A DNA stretch of 7,339 bases, taken from positions 1 to 7,339 of the forward strand of contig OMUE01000169.1 of assembly GCA_900314165.1 (NCBI GenBank), in the 5' to 3' direction. The position numbers were made by a program, and so were the translations under genes. How positions within the stretch are numbered: the stretch's first letter is position 1; the number at the start of each line of letters is the position of its first letter. The stretch is from an uncultured Acidaminococcus sp. (GTDB taxonomy: Bacteria > Bacillota_C > Negativicutes > Acidaminococcales > Acidaminococcaceae). Shown here piece by piece: positions 1 to 5,842 of this stretch. The notes under the pieces are model-generated. The model did no database searches. It was not told the origin of the DNA and worked only from the letters and a program-made list of their open reading frames with translations.

Positions 1-65
1 AAAAGGACATAATTTTGCAAAAAACGGCACAATTTTCCCCGTTGTAGTAGTAAAAATGGTAGTAA
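1..65 (+). repeat. Copy 1 of a dispersed 65-bp direct repeat, interrupted by the IS
   Basis: This stretch matches 5651-5715 at 63 of 65 positions in the same orientation; the differences are at 33 and 41. The match stops exactly where the IS begins, whereas copy 2 continues with aacggg. The repeat may extend left of the window. Read on the minus strand it contains two imperfect units 20 bp apart (AAAATTGTGCC... and AAAATTATGTCC...), which resembles the subterminal repeats of IS21-type elements. It may therefore be the end of a different mobile element; that origin is inference, while the repeat itself is directly visible. Confidence 0.9.
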
Positions 66-142
66 TGTTAGCATCGGGTGATTTCAGCCAAATTATATCA
101 GGTTAAAATCGCCAAATTTCATCGAATTAAAAAAGCCAAAAG
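66..142 (+). repeat. IS left end: terminal inverted repeat plus three 24-bp subterminal repeats
   Basis: TGTTA at 66-70 is followed by three imperfect units at 71-94, 95-118 and 119-142. Each carries a (G/A/T)CATCGG-like start, an A/T-rich middle and GCCAAA near its end (second unit: ATATCAGG). Multiple terminal repeats of this kind are known in IS21 elements as transposase binding sites. No convincing sigma-70 promoter for istA was found here. Confidence 0.85.
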
Positions 143-167
143 TCATTGCGAAGTGTCTTTTCTGTTC

Positions 168-197
168 TAAACTGATGGTACCCAACGCATCAGTTTA
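168..197 (+). promoter_or_regulatory. Hairpin just upstream of the istA ribosome binding site
   Basis: TAAACTGATG at 168-177 pairs perfectly with CATCAGTTTA at 188-197 around a 10-nt loop. The istA Shine-Dalgarno (aaaggagag) starts at 198, immediately after the stem. A fold here could affect istA translation or serve as a protein-binding palindrome. Part of it, CCAACGCATCAGT (182-194), recurs inverted at 2331-2343 near the right end, so it may be linked to the outer transposase-binding repeats. The function is inferred. Confidence 0.6.
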
Positions 198-207
198 AAG
201 GAGAGCT

Positions 208-1527
208 ATGAAAAAAGATACTAATAGCAATGACCCACAGATCATTCTATCACACGCTATCGAAGATATGAAGTCGGAAAAAGGCGAAAACTTCGATATT
301 AACAAGCTCAACCTTGCAGAGCTTGAACGCAGAACCGATTTTTCCCGTGCTAAACTTCGTCGCTACAAGAAAGATGGTTTTGTCATCAAACCTCATGCTC
401 GTACAGGTAAACGAGCTACTACGACTGTTCTGTCGGGTTACACTGGCCTACTGGATGATCTTTTAAGAAAAAACGTTACAAATGCTTCTGTCTGCTATGA
501 AAGATTACAGGAGCATGGGTACTCAGGTGGTCAAACACAAGTCAGAGTCTATATTGAGAACCACCAGGATCTGATTCCACCTAAGCGCCTTCTTGTTGCC
601 CCTCAGGGTAATCGAGGCAGACGTTATAGTACAGCGGCTGCTGAGGCCTATCAGATGGACTGGGGATTTATAGACATTGAATGCTTTGACGGAAACCATT
701 ATCGTTGTGCCTGTTTTGCGATGATCTGTCATCACTGCGGCGAGCGATATATCGAGTTCTTTCCAAACGCCAAACAGGAAAACCTCTTTATCGGAATGAT
801 TCATGCTTTTGTACTCATGGGCATTCCGAAGTATGTTCTGACAGACAACATGAAAAGTGTTGTTATCGGACGAGATCCGGATAAACATCCGATCTGGCAG
901 CATGACTATGAAAACTTCATGAAAACGGTTGGTTTTGAAACAAAACTTTGTAAACCTCGTCATCCCTTTACGAAGGGCGCTGTGGAGAGACTGATTCGTT
1001 TTGTCAAAGACAACTTTATTCCAGGACGAGTTTTCAGCAACATAACCGAGTTAAACTATCAGGCACTTTCATGGTGTCGTTTCCAAAACAGTCGATATCA
1101 TCGAGCTGTGGATTGTGTTCCGGAAGAAAAACATAATCGGGAATGCATGCAGTCAGCATGTATTCTGGAACCGACACAGGAACTGATGTTTTATCTTTGT
1201 CCGCCGCGTCTGATCTCTTTTGATGGCTTTGTGAACTATGAAGGACGTCGTTTTGGAGTCCCATACTGGTATCAGAAGCGAATCTGTCGTGTTCAAAGGC
1301 GAGAGTATGAACTCACGATATATGATGAAGACTTAAGCCGAATCCTCACTGTTCATGACGTGACATGGAGCAAAAAAGATAGCTTTTGCCAGGATCAGTA
1401 TGTTTCTGCCCAGCCTGAAGAGTTTCCTTCAGTACCTGTGAAATCAAAAATCATGCAGATTGAGGAGAAAACACCAGCTTCAGATTTTTCCAAATTTAAC
1501 TTTGAGGAGGGTCTGTGGGATGAATGA
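208..1527 (+). CDS. istA: IS21-family transposase IstA
   Basis: IstA is the DDE recombinase that cuts and joins the IS ends, working with IstB. This 439-residue protein has an N-terminal helix-turn-helix (about 35-57, NLAELERRTDFSRAKLRRY), a second DNA-binding segment (about 75-118, including LQEHGYSGG), and an RNase H-like catalytic core. The likely acidic triad is D151 (in YQMDWGFID), D213 (in VLTDNMKS) and E260 (in FTKGAVERLIRF). A C-terminal beta-barrel-like region follows (FVNYEGRRFGVPYWY, about 341-355). The length is slightly below that of the largest family members but all domains are present. The ATG at 208 is preceded by aaaggagag and by the hairpin at 168-197. Its last codons overlap the istB start, so the two are probably translationally coupled. 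No frameshift or internal stop is seen. Confidence 0.95.
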   Translation: MKKDTNSNDPQIILSHAIEDMKSEKGENFDINKLNLAELERRTDFSRAKLRRYKKDGFVIKPHARTGKRATTTVLSGYTGLLDDLLRKNVTNASVCYERLQEHGYSGGQTQVRVYIENHQDLIPPKRLLVAPQGNRGRRYSTAAAEAYQMDWGFIDIECFDGNHYRCACFAMICHHCGERYIEFFPNAKQENLFIGMIHAFVLMGIPKYVLTDNMKSVVIGRDPDKHPIWQHDYENFMKTVGFETKLCKPRHPFTKGAVERLIRFVKDNFIPGRVFSNITELNYQALSWCRFQNSRYHRAVDCVPEEKHNRECMQSACILEPTQELMFYLCPPRLISFDGFVNYEGRRFGVPYWYQKRICRVQRREYELTIYDEDLSRILTVHDVTWSKKDSFCQDQYVSAQPEEFPSVPVKSKIMQIEEKTPASDFSKFNFEEGLWDE

Positions 1528-2320
1528 TGTGTTTTCACGATTAACTGCTGATATCGAATCTCTGAAGATCAGTGCTTATACGAATGGACTATGGGATCTT
1601 CTGGATTCCAAAGCGATGAGCGCAGATCAACTGGAAGCGATAGCTCTTGTATTCGATCACTTACGTTTTGAAAAGGAAGAAACCATTAGGAATACGCTAT
1701 TAAAGATGAGTCGTCTTCCATTGAAAGAACCAAAGACCTTTAAAGGATTTGATTTTTCTCAGGTCAAAGGAAAGCAGGTCGAAGCACTAAAAAATCTTCC
1801 TTCTTTAACGGCTGTGAATGCCGGAAGAAATCTGGCATTTATCGGGCCACAGGGTGTTGGAAAAACTCATCTGGCAATGGCTTATGGAAGAGAATGCTGC
1901 CTTCATGGGTTAAAAACTTACTTCATGAAAGCAACGGAACTGAATCAGCGATTAACCGATGCAGTGAAATATGGCCGAGAGAGTTCGACCATAAATGGCC
2001 TGGTTAAGCCATCGTGTCTTATCATAGATGAGATAGGTCGATGTGTATTCAACAAAGAGGCAACACGGATGTTTTTTGATATGGTGGATCGAAGGTACAA
2101 CAAAGAAGGTCCGAATACTATGATCTTTACCAGCAACATGAGTCCAAACAAGTGGGGAGAATACTTCAGCGAAGATTCTTCCTTGCTGTGTGCTTTAGAC
2201 CGCATCTTTGATGATGCAACGGTATTCATGATGAAAGGTAAAAGCTATCGCGGAAAGCGTCTGGAAACGATAGCGATTGAAACCGGTACACCCAAACCGG
2301 TTGTTGCAACTAAGGATTAA
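1520..2320 (+). CDS. istB: IS21-family helper ATPase IstB
   Basis: IstB is an AAA+ ATPase related to DnaC that assembles on target DNA and stimulates IstA. From the ATG at 1520 the protein has 266 residues, close to the usual size. Residues 1-100 form the helical N-terminal domain. Walker A is GPQGVGKTH at 109-117, Walker B is LIIDEIG at 167-173, and IFTSNMSPNKWGEYF (202-216) is the sensor-like strand typical of IstB. The C-terminus has the expected basic KGKSYRGKR (239-247). The frame is open back to 1460, but the ATG at 1520 is preferred: it has GAGGAGG at 1504-1510, gives the normal family N-terminus, and overlaps the istA stop by 8 bp (ATGAATGA), the usual coupled arrangement. Confidence 0.95.
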   Translation: MNDVFSRLTADIESLKISAYTNGLWDLLDSKAMSADQLEAIALVFDHLRFEKEETIRNTLLKMSRLPLKEPKTFKGFDFSQVKGKQVEALKNLPSLTAVNAGRNLAFIGPQGVGKTHLAMAYGRECCLHGLKTYFMKATELNQRLTDAVKYGRESSTINGLVKPSCLIIDEIGRCVFNKEATRMFFDMVDRRYNKEGPNTMIFTSNMSPNKWGEYFSEDSSLLCALDRIFDDATVFMMKGKSYRGKRLETIAIETGTPKPVVATKD

Positions 2321-2330
2321 ACTATCAACT

Positions 2331-2413
2331 ACTGATGCGTTGGTTTTTTTAATCCGATGAGAATTGGTTGTTTTAGCCCGATGAAATATGGCTATTTCAG
2401 CCCGATGCTAACA
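2331..2413 (-). repeat. IS right end: terminal inverted repeat plus three 24-bp subterminal repeats
   Basis: Read on the minus strand from 2413, TGTTA is followed by 24-bp units at 2408-2385, 2384-2361 and 2360-2337, each beginning with (G/T)CATCGG and rich in A runs followed by (G/A)CCA. The first 13 bases match the left end perfectly. The inner edge (2343-2331) reads CCAACGCATCAGT, the same 13-mer as at 182-194, so the homology between the ends reaches further than the terminal repeats. Confidence 0.85.
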
Positions 2414-2568
2414 TTTGTTCTTCAATACCTTTGTCAGCAATGCCGTTACAAGCAGAATAATGGCAAAAGACGGAAGCACAACTGCCGCCGTTGCAATAAC
2501 CGCGCCGATTATTCCTGCCTGATTGCTGCCGACATAGGTTCAATCTTTTATCAATCCAAGTCTCTCCT
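2414..2568 (-). pseudogene. Remnant of a chromate transporter gene (chrA-like), broken at both ends
   Basis: Between an in-frame TGA (2542-2540) and the IS end, the minus strand encodes 42 residues beginning TYVGSNQAGIIGAVIATAAV and continuing with VLPSFAIILLVTALL. This closely resembles the conserved segment of the CHR (chromate ion transporter) family, where a (T)A-T-F/Y-V-G...AG..GA..AT..VVLPSF pattern precedes a membrane helix. The IS cuts it after codon 42, and the IS end supplies a TAG two codons further on. Upstream there is a good Shine-Dalgarno (AGGAGAGA, 2568-2561) and, in the same frame, a TTG start (2554) followed by only Ile-Lys-Asp before the TGA. This suggests that an internal deletion removed the first part of the gene. 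It lies directly downstream of lysR on the same strand, a common neighbour of small chromate-transporter pairs. It cannot be functional. The family call rests on recalled motifs, not a search. Confidence 0.7.
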
Positions 2569-2613
2569 ACATCATTTTTCACAAAGTATATCTGGAATCT
2601 TTATTTATATACT

Positions 2614-3513
2614 TTATTTATATAACCTAAGGGTTTCATTATATGCCTTAACAATTCCGCGGAGAATATCCATCTGATTAAAATCATCACGGTAAACAAT
2701 ATTCATTTCGCGAATCATACTAAGATTTTCTATAGGCAAAACAATGATTTTCCCCTTTTTAATTTCATCTAGGCAAGAGCTTTTCGGCAAAATTGAAACA
2801 CCGAAATCGCGACGGATAAGATCCTTAATTGTGGCTACATTGTCCAGTTCGAGAATAACATTAAACTCGTTTATATCCATATTGTTGCTCTCCAAATGTG
2901 CAACAAACAGATTTCGCGTACCTGAATTAGGAAGACGAAGTATCAGATTCTCTTTCTTAAGTTCACTAAGAGTAACAAGTTCCCGATCGGCAAACTGATG
3001 ATTCGGAGAAACAGCAAGACATAAGAAATCGGTATCCAGCATGAAAAATTTCAGTCCTTCTTCCGGCGAACGTCCCTCTACAATTATCAAATCAAGCTCG
3101 TAACTCTTCAGCTTTTTATAAAGATTTCTTATGGAATCAGTAACAATTTTTATAGATATGCCTTCGTTTTCAGAACAGAATTTTGCGAGAGATTCTGCAA
3201 TCGGGTTACTTTCCACTGTATGCGTAACACCGATGGTGATATGTTCTGTTGCTTTTGATCGGTCCTCCAGCTCTTGCATAAGTAAATTGTGTAAACCCAG
3301 CATTTTTCTTGCTGTCTGTACAATCATTTCTCCCTCTTTTGTCACAATAAACTTTCCGCTTTTGCGTTCAAAAATTTTCACACCGAACTCCTCTTCCAGT
3401 GCTTTTATGTGCTGGCTGACGGCAGGCTGTGTGATAGAAAGACTATGGGATGCTTTGCTAAAACTCTTTTTCTCATAAACTTTCAGCAATGTTATGACTT
3501 TCTGATCAAGCAT
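2614..3513 (-). CDS. LysR-type transcriptional regulator
   Basis: This is a full-length (299 aa) member of the LysR family, which are DNA-binding activators or repressors responding to a small ligand. Residues 1-60 form the winged helix-turn-helix, with the signature KKSFSKASHSLSITQPAVSQ (15-34) followed by HIKALEEEFGVKIFER. A linker helix follows (about 60-88), then a periplasmic-binding-like ligand domain (about 90-295). The ATG at 3513 has a strong AAGGAGA site 7 nt upstream. It is transcribed divergently from the small membrane protein and MATE exporter, the classic layout for a LysR regulator and its target, and the shared region contains a LysR-type palindrome. The chrA remnant directly downstream could have been another target or a co-transcribed partner. 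The ligand cannot be read from the sequence. Confidence 0.93.
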   Translation of the reverse strand: MLDQKVITLLKVYEKKSFSKASHSLSITQPAVSQHIKALEEEFGVKIFERKSGKFIVTKEGEMIVQTARKMLGLHNLLMQELEDRSKATEHITIGVTHTVESNPIAESLAKFCSENEGISIKIVTDSIRNLYKKLKSYELDLIIVEGRSPEEGLKFFMLDTDFLCLAVSPNHQFADRELVTLSELKKENLILRLPNSGTRNLFVAHLESNNMDINEFNVILELDNVATIKDLIRRDFGVSILPKSSCLDEIKKGKIIVLPIENLSMIREMNIVYRDDFNQMDILRGIVKAYNETLRLYK

Positions 3514-3559
3514 TTTCGGCTCTCCTTGTATATTAGTTTTTATTATACTCTATTAAAAT

Positions 3560-3588
3560 ATTATAATTTGCATTTATGGATTTTGCAA
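3560..3588 (-). promoter_or_regulatory. Probable lysR promoter
   Basis: On the minus strand TTGCAA (3588-3583) is followed by a 17-bp spacer and TATAAT (3565-3560), a near-consensus sigma-70 promoter. It would start transcription around 3553, leaving a leader of about 40 nt before lysR. The LysR-type palindrome overlaps its -10, which would suit self-repression. Confidence 0.6.
3563..3577. promoter_or_regulatory. Candidate LysR-type operator (ATAA-N7-TTAT)
   Basis: The sequence ATAATTTGCATTTAT is a 4+4 palindrome with a 7-bp centre, and so fits the T-N11-A consensus of LysR-family boxes. It lies between the divergent start codons, overlapping the lysR -10 and the probable -35 of the exporter operon. 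In A/T-rich DNA such a match can arise by chance, so position is the main support. Confidence 0.45.
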
Positions 3589-3595
3589 GTATAAT
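3568..3595 (+). promoter_or_regulatory. Probable promoter of the membrane protein/MATE operon
   Basis: A perfect TATAAT at 3590-3595 has TTTGCA (3568-3573, 16-bp spacer) or TTGCAT (15-bp spacer) upstream. The weak -35 next to a LysR-type box is typical of an activator-dependent promoter. The leader to the ATG at 3629 would be about 27 nt. Confidence 0.5.
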
Positions 3596-3628
3596 TTTTT
3601 TATTACAAGGAAAAAGAGGGTGAAAAGT

Positions 3629-3937
3629 ATGAAAAATCATAACAGAAACGCTGTTTTCGATTATGCGAAACTAGGGCTCGCATTGGTTGCTGGTATAACT
3701 GCAGATATCCTGTGTACGAAGCTGGTATCTCACGAAGTTCTGCATATAACCGTTTATAGTACAGTCACACTGCTTTATGCTTTCTGTTTTGATGTATTTG
3801 ACTTTGATAAACCCGTAAACATCCTCAAGATATTCTATATTATCATTTGTCCTATCACAGGCGGTTTTTTTAGCTTGGAATGGTTTTTCCTTTTTATTTT
3901 CAGAATATTGTTTGAAAAAGGTAACAAGGGGAATTAA
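3629..3937 (+). CDS. Small membrane protein of unknown function, paired with a MATE exporter
   Basis: I do not recognise a family. The product is 102 residues with about three hydrophobic segments: roughly 14-31 (YAKLGLALVAGITADILC), 40-55 (TVYSTVTLLYAFCF) and a long stretch at 66-95 (ILKIFYIIICP, then FFSLEWFFLFIFRILF). It ends in a short polar tail (EKGNKGN). The ATG at 3629 is preferred over the GTG at 3620 because the ribosome site AAGAGGG (3614-3620) overlaps the GTG but lies 8 nt before the ATG. Its stop is 5 bp before the MATE start, and the MATE ribosome site lies inside its last codons, so the two are probably co-transcribed and coupled. A role as an accessory subunit of the exporter is possible but unproven. 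Confidence 0.8.
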   Translation: MKNHNRNAVFDYAKLGLALVAGITADILCTKLVSHEVLHITVYSTVTLLYAFCFDVFDFDKPVNILKIFYIIICPITGGFFSLEWFFLFIFRILFEKGNKGN

Positions 3938-3942
3938 ACATT

Positions 3943-5322
3943 ATGGTAAATAAAACTGAATTATTTGAACATAAGAGCGTTTTTCGAGCGGTTATGGAGC
4001 TTGCGCTTCCATCTGTTATCGCTCAGATTATCCTAGTGATTTACAACATGGCTGATACGCTTTTTGTGGGAATGACAAACAGCGATGAAATGATTACCGC
4101 CGTTACTATATGCATGCCGGCGTTTATGTTCCTTTCTGCGGTATCCAATCTCTTTGGCGTGGGAGCAGCAAGCGTTATTGCGAGAGCCTTGGGAAAAAAC
4201 GAAAATGAGAAAGCTAAGGACACATTTTCTTTTGCAATATGGGGATGTCTTATCGTCACGATTGTTTATTGTTTCGTTGTGTGGATATTCTTCGACAGTT
4301 TTATTGATGCTTTAGGGGGAACAAACCCTGCTATCCATTCTGCTGCAGCAGAATATATGAAATGTACAGTCATCGCCGGAGGACCTGCTACTGCGATTAA
4401 CACGCTTATAGCCCATCTCATCCGTGCATACGGGTGTTCCGTACAAGCCAGTACCGGTGTCGTTTTGGGCGGAATCCTGAATATTGTACTTGATCCGTTG
4501 TTCATGTTTATTATTTTCCCTGCAAGAAGAGCGACATTCGGTGCGGCACTGGCTACAGCTATATCTAATTTGTGTGCCCTTCTTTTCTACATTGCAGTAA
4601 TTGTCAAGAATCGAAAGAAACTCGCCATCCATGTGCTGCCGTCTGAAAAAATGTTCCGAAACGGAATTCCGGGAGATGTTTTCAAGGTAGGTATGGCGGC
4701 TTTCCTGATGACATTATTTGAAAACATCTCCTACGCTGTACTGGATAAGCTTATGGCAACTGCAGGAACCGCAGCACAAGCAGGGATTGGTGTGGCGAAA
4801 AAAGTGAATATGCTGGCCCATTGTTTTGTTCGTGGGATGTCACAAGGTGTACTCCCTCTCATTGCCTATAATTATGCCTCCGGCAACCGTATCCGTATGA
4901 AAAAAGTGATTTATTGCTCTTCTGCGGTTTCGGTGGGAATCGCATTGGCATGCACTGCAGGTTGTCTCATTTTCAGTAACAAGCTTATTTCCGTTTTTAT
5001 CCACACCGATGGTGACTCTCTTTGCTACGGCAGTGACTTTTTGCGAATTTTGTGTCTCGGTGCTCCTTTTTCTGCTTTCTCTTATACTGTAATTTCTTTT
5101 TTCCAGGCCATCGGAAGAGGCGGAAAATCCATGCTGCTGGCACTAATGCGCAAGGGTATTCTCGATATTCCTCTCATGTTTATTCTACAGGTTTTAATTC
5201 CGACCTACGGCATAGTTGCCGCAACACCGATTACCGATTTTGTTTGCAGTATTACCGCAGTTATTCTTTTCTCCATATTCATTCACCGCCATGGAAAAAA
5301 CAAAAGGTTGATTAATGTGTAA
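3943..5322 (+). CDS. MATE-family multidrug/toxin efflux transporter
   Basis: MATE proteins export cationic drugs, dyes or metabolites across the cytoplasmic membrane using a Na+ or H+ gradient. This 459-residue protein has the usual length and about 12 membrane helices in two halves. Family features include MELALPSVIAQIILVIYNMA (18-37) with DTLFVG following, GVGAASVIARALG (72-84) in the first repeat, LNIVLDPLFMF (179-189), and QGVLPLIAYNYASGN (301-315) and QAIGRGGKS (388-396) in the second. It looks closest to the NorM/MepA-like branches common in Clostridia. The ATG at 3943 has aagggga about 10 nt upstream. It is the second gene of an operon divergent from a LysR regulator and ends before the terminator at 5351-5417. 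No damage is seen. The substrate cannot be deduced. Confidence 0.93.
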   Translation: MVNKTELFEHKSVFRAVMELALPSVIAQIILVIYNMADTLFVGMTNSDEMITAVTICMPAFMFLSAVSNLFGVGAASVIARALGKNENEKAKDTFSFAIWGCLIVTIVYCFVVWIFFDSFIDALGGTNPAIHSAAAEYMKCTVIAGGPATAINTLIAHLIRAYGCSVQASTGVVLGGILNIVLDPLFMFIIFPARRATFGAALATAISNLCALLFYIAVIVKNRKKLAIHVLPSEKMFRNGIPGDVFKVGMAAFLMTLFENISYAVLDKLMATAGTAAQAGIGVAKKVNMLAHCFVRGMSQGVLPLIAYNYASGNRIRMKKVIYCSSAVSVGIALACTAGCLIFSNKLISVFIHTDGDSLCYGSDFLRILCLGAPFSAFSYTVISFFQAIGRGGKSMLLALMRKGILDIPLMFILQVLIPTYGIVAATPITDFVCSITAVILFSIFIHRHGKNKRLINV

Positions 5323-5350
5323 TACAGGCAAACATATCGGACCAATACGC

Positions 5351-5417
5351 AAAAAAAAGAGCATTCCCGTCAGCAAAAACACGCATTTATGCCTTTTATG
5401 ACAGGATTGCTTTTTTT
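5351..5417. terminator. Likely bidirectional intrinsic terminator after the MATE gene
   Basis: GCATTCCCGTCA (5361-5372) pairs with TGACAGGATTGC (5399-5410) apart from two mismatches. The arm is preceded by eight A (5351-5358) and followed by seven T (5411-5417), so a T-tailed hairpin forms in both directions. It suits the end of the MATE operon on the plus strand and the end of the decayed fragment (stop at 5435) on the minus strand. The loop is long (26 nt), so the efficiency is uncertain. Confidence 0.55.
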
Positions 5418-5434
5418 ATTTGTAATCGTTAAAT

Positions 5435-5614
5435 TCAAATTATCTCTCCATTACACGCCATTGCTGGCACTCCTATTATATCATGAAAGTCAATCATTTG
5501 GACATCAGAACGTGAAAAAGCGGCAGCATCCGAGTCCTCCCGAATGCCACCGTGCAGATAAATAGTATTTTGATCATGGACACGAAACTCCCTTCTATGC
5601 CAAAATATGCCGAA
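5435..5614 (-). pseudogene. C-terminal remnant of an unrecognised protein
   Basis: The minus strand is open for 59 codons between a TAA (5617-5615) and a TGA (5437-5435). The translation begins FGIFWHRREFRVHDQNTIYL, continues HGGIREDSDAAAFSRSDVQM and ends DFHDIIGVPAMACNGEII. Its composition looks like a real protein, not a chance frame: mixed polar and hydrophobic residues and patterned DVQMIDFHDII. There is no start codon with a ribosome site near its 5' end. The same frame upstream of the TAA reads LREQVKRANPQ before entering the dispersed repeat at 5650, so a single stop may separate two parts of the old gene. It is probably the tail of a gene truncated at the repeat and ends at a proper terminator. 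I cannot assign a family. Confidence 0.5.
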
Positions 5615-5650
5615 TTACTGCGGGTTTGCCCGTTTCACCTGTTCACGGAG

Positions 5651-5715
5651 AAAAGGACATAATTTTGCAAAAAACGGCACAACTTTCCCCATTGTAGTAG
5701 TAAAAATGGTAGTAA
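5651..5715 (+). repeat. Copy 2 of the 65-bp dispersed repeat (uninterrupted)
   Basis: It matches positions 1-65 except at two bases. Here the sequence runs on past the point where the IS interrupts copy 1 and completes a small hairpin: GGTAGTA (5708-5714) with TACTACC (5729-5735). The IS in copy 1 lies just after the left arm of that hairpin. The repeat separates the decayed coding fragment from the terminator of the four-gene cluster. Confidence 0.9.
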
Positions 5716-5780
5716 AACGGGTTTTTCCTACTACCGAAAATTTTCTGGGGTGAATTTTTCTCTGTTATTATAGCAATCAG

Positions 5781-5826
5781 GCAAGAAAAAAGCACCTGGC
5801 ATTTTTGCTGGGTGCTTTTTTCTTGC
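5781..5826. terminator. Strong bidirectional intrinsic terminator ending the minus-strand cluster
   Basis: GCAAGAAAAAAGCACC (5781-5796) and GGTGCTTTTTTCTTGC (5811-5826) are perfect 16-bp complements around a 14-nt loop. The stem contains a GC-rich tip with A and T runs outside it, so either strand gives a hairpin followed by U residues. It lies 17 bp past the stop of the last gene of the minus-strand operon. Confidence 0.85.
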
Positions 5827-5842
5827 GCATAATACAATCATC

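Larger units (their letters stand above)
66..2413 (+). mobile_element. Complete IS21-family insertion sequence (2348 bp)
   Basis: The element starts TGTTAGCATCGGG at 66 and ends with its exact reverse complement, CCCGATGCTAACA, at 2413. Between the ends lie istA and istB, the gene pair that defines the IS21 family, and the TG...CA ends, length and subterminal repeats also fit. Both genes are open from start to stop, so the element looks able to transpose. IS21 elements normally make a 4-8 bp target duplication. Here the left flank is ggtagtaa and the right flank is tttgttct, so there is none. The two flanks also belong to unrelated sequences (a dispersed repeat and a chrA fragment), so the IS has probably been involved in a deletion or recombination after insertion. 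Confidence 0.95.
5323..5650. other. Gap after the MATE gene with no intact gene
   Basis: The only contents I can support are the two-way terminator (5351-5417) and the decayed minus-strand coding fragment (5435-5614). The remaining bases, 5618-5650, continue the same reading frame up to the repeat. No RNA gene or promoter is evident. Confidence 0.6.

Noticed and set aside
66..142. The 24-bp-period repeats as a CRISPR array
   Set aside because: There are only three diverged contiguous units with no spacers, mirrored at the other IS end; they are IS21-type terminal repeats.
523..963. 146-codon minus-strand frame inside istA
   Set aside because: It is entirely antisense to the conserved catalytic core of istA, without a ribosome site or recognisable motif.
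1460..1519. Upstream extension of istB to the ATG at 1460
   Set aside because: The extra 20 residues lie inside istA in another frame, lack a good ribosome site and do not fit the IstB N-terminus; the ATG at 1520 has GAGGAGG before it.
2583..2615. Inverted repeat AAAGTATAT/ATATACTTT overlapping the lysR stop, as a terminator
   Set aside because: The stem is almost entirely A/T, the loop is 15 nt and there is no T run after it on the minus strand, so it is weak and could be chance in A/T-rich DNA.
2357..2677. 106-codon plus-strand frame across the IS right end
   Set aside because: It runs through the IS terminal repeats and antisense to the chrA remnant and the lysR end, has no ribosome site, and has cysteine- and arginine-rich nonsense composition.
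4312..4632. 106-codon minus-strand frame inside the MATE gene
   Set aside because: It is antisense to a clear full-length transporter, with no start context and a composition typical of a shadow frame.
5643..5837. 64-codon minus-strand frame across the repeat and terminator
   Set aside because: Most of it is the terminator hairpin and the 65-bp repeat; the translation is low-complexity and no ribosome site supports it.
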